From the NCBI GenBank assembly GCA_046482855.1, contig JAWOEH010000234.1, forward strand, positions 1-5,156: a DNA stretch of 5,156 bases, read 5' to 3'. The DNA is from CAYVSF01 sp046482855. Its GTDB lineage: Bacteria > Bacteroidota > Bacteroidia > Bacteroidales > UBA12077. The notes under the pieces are model-generated. The model did no database searches, was not told the origin of the DNA, and saw nothing but the letters and a program-made list of their open reading frames with translations. Positions 1-5,156 of the stretch are shown here, piece after piece. How positions within the stretch are numbered: position 1 is the first letter of the stretch; the number at the start of each line of letters is the position of its first letter. The position numbers were made by a program, and so were the translations under genes.

Positions 1-470
1 GAATAAACAGCCACTACGCATCTTTCCAATGCACTTTTCTCCATTTTATGTCCCAAGGCAATGGTTTCGGTAGTCATATTGGTAAACTCCGGATAAAAAT
101 CAATAATATCATTAAAAACTGTATCACACCATAAAACAACAGGAATCTCGGAGTCGAACAGAGCCAGCGGAATACTGGAAGTGCTTACCAACACATCAAT
201 TTCTACCGGTAATGCATCCAGGGCTTTCTGCACTTGGTGGGCGTAGTTTTTTATGACATCGGGGTTTCGGTTAAACCAATACTTTTTTCGGGTAAGGTAT
301 TTATGGTACACTTCCCGGATTTTCTCTCGTATTCGGGGCCGTGTTTTCAAGTTGCCTATATAATATATATTGGCACCTTGCCGCTCCAACACTTTAGGAA
401 CATAATCACGTGTTCTTCCAAAACTCCAGATATTGGTCGAATCCTGAACCGTTACAAAAGCAATATTCAT
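1..470 (-). CDS. Glycosyltransferase, GT4-like, N-terminal part
   Basis: This reading frame runs off the left edge and gives 156 residues of an enzyme that is usually about 370-400 long, so only the N-terminal (acceptor-side) Rossmann domain is present. The start MNIAFVTVQD is a typical first beta strand. Further on are YIGNLKT (residues 37-43), YWFNRNP (64-70), a strand IDVLVSTSSIPLALF (91-105), and CDTVFNDIIDFYPEF (115-129). These resemble a group of family 4 glycosyltransferases of surface-polysaccharide loci that carry WDRDP and TDATF..DFYPEF-like blocks at these places. The nucleotide-sugar-binding C-terminal domain lies outside the window, so donor and acceptor cannot be inferred. The ATG at 470 is chosen because an in-frame TAA lies five codons upstream and no other start intervenes; no clear Shine-Dalgarno is seen. 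The expected role is adding a sugar to a lipid-linked oligosaccharide at the cytoplasmic side of the inner membrane, which fits the nearby polymerase and flippase. Confidence 0.85.
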   Translation of the reverse strand, partial: MNIAFVTVQDSTNIWSFGRTRDYVPKVLERQGANIYYIGNLKTRPRIREKIREVYHKYLTRKKYWFNRNPDVIKNYAHQVQKALDALPVEIDVLVSTSSIPLALFDSEIPVVLWCDTVFNDIIDFYPEFTNMTTETIALGHKMEKSALERCVVAVY

Positions 471-656
471 TTTTATACATATTTACAAATAACCAATCCT
501 GAAAACAAGAATCAAAGACATGTATATCAAGTTATAGCTAGCAACAAGCATCACTTGCAAAAAATGAAACCGATAGAACTCTACTTGGAGCTACGATAAA
601 TAGCTTCTACGCGACATTCACTCATTCTAATTTCATCTCCAATTGAAGATACAGTA

Positions 657-718
657 ATTCAATCCTGTATAGCTTAGTCAATTTACAAAAAATTCCAAAA
701 TTTTTAGGATTGTAGAAT
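657..718. repeat. Interrupted inverted repeat, possible hairpin
   Basis: ATTCAATCCT (657-666) is complementary to AGGATT (706-711) plus GAAT (715-718), with a three-base bulge GTA on the right arm. Nested inside, AAAAATT (688-694) pairs with AATTTTT (699-705) around a four-base loop. In plus-strand RNA the two stems would sit next to each other. Its position in the divergent region would suit an operator or a leader structure, but short AT-rich matches like these arise easily by chance. No regulator site is recognised. Confidence 0.25.
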
Positions 719-734
719 GTAAATACACACTCTT

Positions 735-790
735 AACCTTTTTTAAGGTTTGTCAATACATATTTTTCACTTTTAAGGCGTTATACTATA
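735..790 (+). promoter_or_regulatory. Small hairpin followed by a -10-like box
   Basis: AACCTT (735-740) and AAGGTT (745-750) form a perfect six-base inverted repeat around TTTT. Downstream, TATACT at 782-787 resembles a -10 box, but no -35 hexamer lies at 16-18 bases. The nearest TTGTCA (750-755) is 26 bases away, which is too far. If TATACT is used, the beta-helix gene would have a leader of about 130 bases. This is a weak call, made only from the motif and its place upstream of the plus-strand gene. Confidence 0.2.
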
Positions 791-922
791 TCTAACAATA
801 TGGACTTGAGTCATCTTCATTACAAAGCCGAACTGTAATAGAAGTCTTTTACATTTTCTGTCAGCTCATTCTGTTTATCGGGAAAAGGTGGATACTTGCT
901 ATATACAACTAAAATAATTCCC

Positions 923-2803
923 ATGAAAAAAATACTTCTGTGTTGGATCATTAGTCTTAGCTACCTGACCTTTTTACAAGGTCAAGATACCTTGTACCTC
1001 AACCCTCAGAATAGTTCCGATCCTGCACGCAACGGCTCAAAAGAGCATCCTTATATAAGCTTAGAAGAAATCACCCTGCAAAACAACACTGTATACCTGT
1101 TTAAACGAGGTACTACAATGGGAATTGGAAATCTTATATTCCAAAGCATCAATGGTATTACATTTGGAGCTTACGAGCAAGGAACACTCCCCCGTATTAA
1201 CTCCAGCTCAATACAAATAAGAGGGTGCAACGAATTTACTATAGAAGACATAGAAATTTACAGCGAAGGCTCTAACTGTTTGCGCTTTCATCATGAATAT
1301 ACGAACGAAAACATTGTTGTGCGTAATTGTATATTTCACGGCGGCAACTGGGAGTTAAACGGGGATCAAGTTGCATTAACAGGCCGAATGACACATATGT
1401 ACGTGGAAAACACAGAAATTTACAATATTTATCGTGATGGTATTTACCTTGTCGACAGTCATGACATTACATTCAACGGTTGCTACATTCACAATGTCAA
1501 TAAAATATACAACGACAACGTGGATGATGCCAACGGTGATGCGATACAGGTACTGGGTACAACGCAACTTACTATCCAAAATTGTTTTCTTGACAGAAGT
1601 GACTCAGGTAAAAAGTTTGGGCTCATTCTAAATGAAAATTCTGATGATGCTATTATTGAAGACAATGTATTTATTGGTCCGAAAAAAACGGTAAATGGAG
1701 GCGCCAACTTGTATTTAACCGGTAGTGGACATACAGTTCGCCGGAACGTATTTCGAGACGCTCCAAATGGAATCTACTCACACGCAACAGATCCACTTAT
1801 ACATCACAACCAATTTATCGCTCATAACCAAGGCATCTATATCGCCAGCAATTCGGGCTTGCTTTACAACAATACATTTTACAATAATGACATCGGCATC
1901 TACACCTGGCTAGGAGGATCCATCATCAAAAACAATGTGGTCTATCTCACTAGTGAATCACAGGAAGCGTTTCACGTAGCCGATGTAACTCTGACTAATA
2001 ACTTACAAAATAGAACAGGTGAGAATGCAAAAGAAGATGTTATCATTGAAAATCCTAAGTTTATGGATGTGGAAAATCTGGATTTCCGCCTTACCTCAAC
2101 CTCCCCATGTATTGACGCTGGAACCGATGTAGGCCTAACTCATGATTTTAACAACCAGCCGGTGCCCTGCAACTCCTTACCGGATATTGGTGCATTTGAA
2201 GATCAAACGGGATGTACTCCTAGCGAAAATCACCGGCCTGTAGCTGATGCAGGAACAGATATTGAAGCACTGGCAGGAGATAAAGTGGAACTTGATGGCT
2301 CCGCCTCGTATGATGAAGATAATGACAGCCTCTATTTCACTTGGAATTCTGAAAATCCCATCAAATTGCAAAAGGCCACTTCTATAAATCCCTATTTCAT
2401 AGCTCCAGATGTTGAGCAAAGATCATCCTACAAAATTCAATTACAAGTCTCCGATGGATTTACAAAATCGGAACCCGATGCACTTATTGCTTCAATTTCG
2501 CCTTTGGCCAATGCCGTAATTCCCATTTCATCAAACAACAGCCATTTTTCACTTTATCCAAATCCAGCAAAGCAATACATAACCCTTCGTAACAATCAGA
2601 TAAATGTAAGTGCGCCTATAAAAATACAACTAATAACTCTGCGAGGTGAGAAAAAACTTGAACTGATCCTTAAAAAAGCTTGGTATTTCAATCAACTAAT
2701 TAACATTCCACTGGGTCAATTACCAACTGGTATTTATTTAATCATACTCAGAACACCTGAAAAAATTATTTGGGAAGAGCGGTTTATTAAAGTATCTGAA
2801 TAA
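923..2803 (+). CDS. Secreted parallel beta-helix protein with type IX sorting domain
   Basis: This 626-residue protein is predicted to be exported and anchored or released at the cell surface. Residues 1-20 are a signal peptide (MKK, hydrophobic stretch, LQG before Q21). Residues about 85-365 are a right-handed parallel beta-helix: repeated PbH1-type rungs such as DGIYLVDSHDITFNGCYIHN, IYIASNSGLLYNNTFYNND and IYTWLGGSIIKNNVVYL, with Asn/Asp ladders. Residues about 378-427 (NLDFRLTSTSPCIDAG to PDIGAFE) match the closing segment common after such helices. Residues about 437-527 are a PKD/K319-like immunoglobulin fold with the acidic loop SASYDEDNDSLYFTW. Residues about 541-626 are a type IX secretion C-terminal domain, with SLYPNPAKQYITL, LPTGIYLIIL and a final basic strand. 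No catalytic motif of a named lyase or epimerase family is evident, so enzymatic activity on polysaccharide is only a possibility. ATG 923 is chosen because it sits directly before the signal peptide. An upstream in-frame TTG at 896 is the alternative. Confidence 0.88.
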   Translation: MKKILLCWIISLSYLTFLQGQDTLYLNPQNSSDPARNGSKEHPYISLEEITLQNNTVYLFKRGTTMGIGNLIFQSINGITFGAYEQGTLPRINSSSIQIRGCNEFTIEDIEIYSEGSNCLRFHHEYTNENIVVRNCIFHGGNWELNGDQVALTGRMTHMYVENTEIYNIYRDGIYLVDSHDITFNGCYIHNVNKIYNDNVDDANGDAIQVLGTTQLTIQNCFLDRSDSGKKFGLILNENSDDAIIEDNVFIGPKKTVNGGANLYLTGSGHTVRRNVFRDAPNGIYSHATDPLIHHNQFIAHNQGIYIASNSGLLYNNTFYNNDIGIYTWLGGSIIKNNVVYLTSESQEAFHVADVTLTNNLQNRTGENAKEDVIIENPKFMDVENLDFRLTSTSPCIDAGTDVGLTHDFNNQPVPCNSLPDIGAFEDQTGCTPSENHRPVADAGTDIEALAGDKVELDGSASYDEDNDSLYFTWNSENPIKLQKATSINPYFIAPDVEQRSSYKIQLQVSDGFTKSEPDALIASISPLANAVIPISSNNSHFSLYPNPAKQYITLRNNQINVSAPIKIQLITLRGEKKLELILKKAWYFNQLINIPLGQLPTGIYLIILRTPEKIIWEERFIKVSE

Positions 2804-2824
2804 CTAGAAAGGGAGTTATAACTC
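2799..2824. repeat. Palindromes between convergent genes
   Basis: The 36 bases between the two convergent stop codons contain a perfect 12-base palindrome, GAGTTATAACTC (2813-2824). Overlapping it is an alternative stem pairing ATAACT (2800-2805) with AGTTAT (2814-2819) around AGAAAGGG. Such a site could act as a shared bidirectional terminator. However, the stems are short and AT-rich and no T-run follows on either strand, so this is not a standard intrinsic terminator. Confidence 0.25.
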
Positions 2825-2839
2825 AGGGTAGCTCATATT

Positions 2840-4102
2840 CTATTCAACCTCCGGAAAATAAACGGCGTATCGACTCGTTCGGGCAGAAGCGGAGTGTTTG
2901 TTCTTTTCAATGTCAAAAAGATACATGACCACACATAAAACTACAATATAATCCGGAGTTGTAAAGGAACTTCCAAAAGGCAATGTTACCAAGATCAGAA
3001 TCATAAAATAGCGTGCATAGGCATAGTTATCTGATAAGGGATACCGAAAAGCTTTGATAAAGATAAGCAGCGCGCTAATAAACAAAAACATTCCATATTT
3101 ACTAAACTCGCCGATAAAGCCGACATCACTTTGGTAGAAATTCCATTGCATCTTATACCCATAAACTTCCATGCCATAGCGGGATGCTTGATGAGCTTCA
3201 CTATTTCCAGTAAGGTAAGCAAAAGCGTTCGGGAAAAAGTCAGTAAGAAAAAAACGGCCCGCCTTCATCCGTATATCTTCCCCGGTATAAACAGATTGTT
3301 GTTCTGACAAAGAGACCAAATAGAGTACAATATCCTGAAAGAGGTAAAAAGCAAGACCGATGGTAAAAAATACAAGTACGATAATTCCCAGACGTGATTT
3401 AACACGCTTACTAAAAAAAAGCGCAAACACAGTAACTAGTGCAGGTCCGGCTATTATTGAACGAGTTCCAGTGAGCAAAAAAACAACCAAAAAGAATCCC
3501 ATAAAGATAAAATAATACAGTGAATTACGATATAATACTCGCTGCAGCGCTATTAAATAGGCAATATTAAGAAAAGCCAGTCCGGGAATAAAAAGACGAA
3601 TCGTTCCCCGCTCAACGCCTATACGAACATCGAAAAGTAGAGTGGGAAAAACAGCGTATTGTAACAAAAATGCAAGAGCATATATCACGCCTAAGATAAA
3701 CAATAACCGTTCAAGATAAACAGGGGTAACATAAAGCTGATGTAAAACAATATAAAAGAGAAAAAAGAACATATATCGGTTCGCCCACATTGATATGAAA
3801 TAAGACTGTTGATAATAAATATAAGCGGTATACATACTCAATATAACACCCAAAAGTAAAAGAATAACCGGCCCAAAAAAGCGCTTCTCTACTCCTTCAT
3901 TAGAACTATAGAAAACCTGAAATGAAATCAGGAAAACCATCATCAATAAAGTGCTGGCTTGAAATAGATAAATAAATTCTTCCGATAAAACAGACAGCCG
4001 AAATAGGTATACAGAACTAAAAAACACCATCAACATAAACACAACCACCCCCCACTTTCTCCAGAGGTTCACTTTTTTCTCATTTGAATATAAAAGTTCC
4101 AT
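2840..4102 (-). CDS. Wzy-like polysaccharide repeat-unit polymerase
   Basis: This is a 420-residue, very hydrophobic inner-membrane protein with roughly 11-12 predicted membrane spans (around residues 15-35, 43-65, 75-97, 106-125, 132-152, 170-190, 195-212, 215-231, 238-263, 328-350, 364-377 and 384-398). It has one large hydrophilic loop at about 264-326. LTGTRS (210-215) at the end of a span, and loop motifs EDIRMKAGRFFLTDFFPN (275-292), LTGN (297-300) and SDVGFIGEF (325-333), resemble O-antigen polymerase/ligase-type proteins of Bacteroidota. Such proteins join lipid-linked repeat units on the periplasmic side. A ligase (WaaL-like) role cannot be excluded, because the superfamily shares topology and low identity. 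The neighbouring flippase, six bases upstream on the same strand, favours a Wzx/Wzy pair in one operon. The ATG at 4102 follows an AT-only leader with no Shine-Dalgarno. The C-terminal 20 or so residues are polar and probably cytoplasmic. Confidence 0.8.
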   Translation of the reverse strand: MELLYSNEKKVNLWRKWGVVVFMLMVFFSSVYLFRLSVLSEEFIYLFQASTLLMMVFLISFQVFYSSNEGVEKRFFGPVILLLLGVILSMYTAYIYYQQSYFISMWANRYMFFFLFYIVLHQLYVTPVYLERLLFILGVIYALAFLLQYAVFPTLLFDVRIGVERGTIRLFIPGLAFLNIAYLIALQRVLYRNSLYYFIFMGFFLVVFLLTGTRSIIAGPALVTVFALFFSKRVKSRLGIIVLVFFTIGLAFYLFQDIVLYLVSLSEQQSVYTGEDIRMKAGRFFLTDFFPNAFAYLTGNSEAHQASRYGMEVYGYKMQWNFYQSDVGFIGEFSKYGMFLFISALLIFIKAFRYPLSDNYAYARYFMILILVTLPFGSSFTTPDYIVVLCVVMYLFDIEKNKHSASARTSRYAVYFPEVE

Positions 4103-4108
4103 ACTATT

Positions 4109-5095
4109 TTATATTTTTATCATGTCAGATACTTTTTTGAAAACTTGCGAGATATCATTCCTCTGTGAATAAATGAGATGAATAAAGTAGAGGCCAACTC
4201 CAACAAATGTAAAAATCTGTTCTGAATTCCAAATCCCATACAAAATACTAAGATAACAAATCATCTTAGGTCCCCAAAAAACTAGGACTGAACGAGTAGA
4301 ATAACCTATTATCCGAATAAACCCTAAATAGAGTTGTAAAGGAATTACTCCGACAACATATGCCAAAGCATAATATTTTGCAATAGATAACAAGGACTGA
4401 AAGGCACCAAATCCTATTGCTACAACTAAAATTCCTGAGGAGACAGCTCCTAAATAAAACATTGCCTTTTCCTTATTAAACAGTTTAAACATCGAATCAT
4501 TAGTGGCAATAATCGTTTGGCTCAATATAATTACCCCAAAAAAGGGCAAAAAGGGCGCGACACCCAACCACGACTTTCCCCATAAAATTAACACAATTGA
4601 GTTGGGTAATAATATCAGAATAGCTCCCAGAGGAAAATTTATTAAAGATATAATGCCCAAGAGCCCGAAATACTCATCTAATACTTTAGACGGATTATTA
4701 TCTATCTTTTTCAAACTTGGATATATAACTGCGCCAAAAATACCTGTTATCAATTTCTGAGATAGAAATAAAAATCGAAATCCTTTATTATAAAGACCTA
4801 TTGCCGCATCACCGTAAAACTTCCCTGCCAATAGTTTATCCAGGTTTTTTGCCCAGTAATCAATAATATTAAACCCAACAATAGTCCAGATCATACTTTT
4901 CGCCTTCCTGTACGATGCCATAACATGTGCTAATGAATAAAACTTAACCTTTAATCCCGTTCCAATCGAAAAGAATATATACTGCACAATATTCATACCC
5001 AGCCCCACTGCCACGGCCGCGATCACGGCCGCCAGCACCGCCCCCAGGATCGGGTCGAACCATGTGAGCACGGGTCGCCCGCCAGGGCCCGCCAC
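4109..5095 (-). CDS. Wzx-like polysaccharide flippase, N-terminus replaced at a junction
   Basis: The open frame from a GTG at 5095 gives 328 residues, but only about residues 34-328 (4109 to about 4996) belong to the flippase. This part resembles the C-terminal two thirds of MOP-superfamily oligosaccharide transporters of the Wzx/WzxC type. Evidence is GFNIIDYWAKNLDKLLAGKFYG (74-95), GLYNKGFRFLFL (100-111), IFGAVIYPSLKKI (119-131), LWGKSWLGVAPFLPFFG (171-187), then several hydrophobic spans. Family members are about 480 residues long, so roughly 150-190 N-terminal residues (the first membrane spans) are missing. Residues 1-33 are encoded by about 76% G+C DNA that looks foreign, and they stay in frame probably by chance. 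An intact protein would move lipid-linked repeat units to the periplasmic face. It probably shares a transcript with the polymerase six bases downstream. Function is well supported; the given start is not the true start. Confidence 0.75.
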   Translation of the reverse strand: MAGPGGRPVLTWFDPILGAVLAAVIAAVAVGLGMNIVQYIFFSIGTGLKVKFYSLAHVMASYRKAKSMIWTIVGFNIIDYWAKNLDKLLAGKFYGDAAIGLYNKGFRFLFLSQKLITGIFGAVIYPSLKKIDNNPSKVLDEYFGLLGIISLINFPLGAILILLPNSIVLILWGKSWLGVAPFLPFFGVIILSQTIIATNDSMFKLFNKEKAMFYLGAVSSGILVVAIGFGAFQSLLSIAKYYALAYVVGVIPLQLYLGFIRIIGYSTRSVLVFWGPKMICYLSILYGIWNSEQIFTFVGVGLYFIHLIYSQRNDISQVFKKVSDMIKI

Positions 5096-5156
5096 AGGCC
5101 GCTCGTCTCCAGGTCGATGCAGACGTCGCAGACGCCGGCCGCACGGGCCAGGCCGC
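4997..5156. other. GC-rich foreign segment or assembly chimera
   Basis: Counting bases, 5001-5156 is about 76% G+C (118 of 156), whereas the preceding 140 bases (4861-5000) are about 34%. The change happens within a few bases at about 4996-5002. The segment continues to the window edge, so its full length is unknown. No terminal inverted repeat, target duplication or attachment site is visible at the junction. The abrupt step inside a conserved gene, at the end of the sequence, is what a mis-joined contig end looks like. A true insertion or fusion is possible but less likely. Confidence 0.75.
5003..5154 (-). pseudogene. Fragment of an unknown high-GC gene with apparent frameshift
   Basis: Reading the minus strand, two frames show strong G/C at third codon positions in succession. 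From 5154 to 5071 one frame gives GLARAAGVCDVCIDLETSGL then WRALAGDP, with G or C at 27 of 28 third positions. From 5071 to about 5003 the next frame gives VLTWFDPILGAVL and a hydrophobic Ala/Val-rich stretch ending VAVGLG, also strongly GC3-biased. The first frame left alone soon reaches a TGA, and its sequence turns implausible. Adding one base near 5071 would join them into one continuous membrane-like protein. I do not recognise the family. The fragment is open at the window edge and cut by the junction at about 4997. Confidence 0.4.

Larger units (their letters stand above)
471..922. other. Divergent AT-rich intergenic region
   Basis: About 450 bases separate the starts of two divergently transcribed genes, so promoters for both should lie here. 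I see no convincing protein-coding frame. The plus-strand open frame covering 471-599 is only the tail of an antisense reading of the glycosyltransferase. No tRNA, CRISPR or insertion-sequence end is recognisable. I looked for the Bacteroidetes -7 element TAnnTTTG on both strands. The nearest plus-strand match is TACATTTT at 850-857 (one mismatch) without a good TTTG partner upstream, and I found no good minus-strand match. Two inverted repeats (657-718 and 735-750) are listed separately. Confidence 0.7.

Noticed and set aside
234..599. Plus-strand open frame of 121 codons
   Set aside because: It is antisense to the glycosyltransferase for most of its length. The minus-strand translation has clear family features, while this one looks like no protein family and extends into non-coding sequence.
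471..922. CRISPR array, tRNA, riboswitch or insertion-sequence remnant in the intergenic region
   Set aside because: I saw no regularly spaced direct repeats, tRNA-like cloverleaf, recognisable riboswitch core, terminal inverted repeats or transposase fragments.
1376..2419. Several short open frames on both strands inside the beta-helix gene
   Set aside because: They are alternative-frame readings of a gene with strong domain support. Their translations are low-complexity and lack starts with plausible context.
4503..4760. Plus-strand open frame of 85 codons opposite the flippase
   Set aside because: It is antisense to conserved flippase sequence and its translation shows no recognisable features.
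4109..4996. ATG at 4996 as the true start of a naturally short flippase
   Set aside because: A protein starting here would lack the first several membrane spans of the family, and the start coincides exactly with the composition break, so truncation is the better explanation.
4109..5095. A genuine natural fusion of a high-GC membrane segment with the flippase
   Set aside because: The fused portion is only 33 codons, is itself frameshifted upstream, and sits at the sequence end. An accidental in-frame join is simpler.
4944..5144. Minus-strand frame of 66 codons spanning the GC-rich segment
   Set aside because: The translation is rich in Arg, Gly and Ala, as expected of a wrong frame in GC-rich DNA. 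The third-position G/C bias supports the other two frames.

Overview
The window reads as part of an exopolysaccharide or O-antigen (surface polysaccharide) locus from an AT-rich member of the Bacteroidota/Balneolota group. The best clue to the lineage is the plus-strand gene. Its product has a signal peptide, a parallel beta-helix, a PKD/K319-like domain and a C-terminal type IX secretion (Por) sorting domain, and type IX secretion is essentially confined to that group. The translation starts have AT-rich leaders without clear Shine-Dalgarno sequences, which also fits.

Layout. Positions 1-470 (minus strand) hold the first 156 codons of a GT4-type glycosyltransferase that runs off the left edge. 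Positions 471-922 form a divergent, AT-rich intergenic region with small inverted repeats and one weak -10-like box. Positions 923-2803 (plus strand) encode the secreted beta-helix protein. It ends tail-to-tail, 36 bases away, with a minus-strand pair: a Wzy-like polysaccharide polymerase (2840-4102) and, 6 bases upstream of it, a Wzx-like flippase (4109 to about 4996).

How the genes could work together. The glycosyltransferase would add a sugar to a lipid-linked repeat unit at the cytoplasmic face. The flippase would move the unit across the inner membrane, and the polymerase would join units in the periplasm. The beta-helix protein would be exported to the cell surface, where it could bind, cleave or organise a polysaccharide. 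That last role is inferred from fold and context only.

The right end is abnormal. At about 4996-5000 the composition jumps from about 34% G+C (4861-5000) to about 76% G+C (5001-5156), and the flippase loses its N-terminal third or more at the same point. The GC-rich tail has the codon pattern of a different, high-GC gene, with an apparent one-base frameshift near 5071. The simplest reading is an assembly chimera at a contig end; a real rearrangement is less likely. I found no clearly new biological system. The most interesting biology is the type IX-exported beta-helix protein inside the polysaccharide locus.
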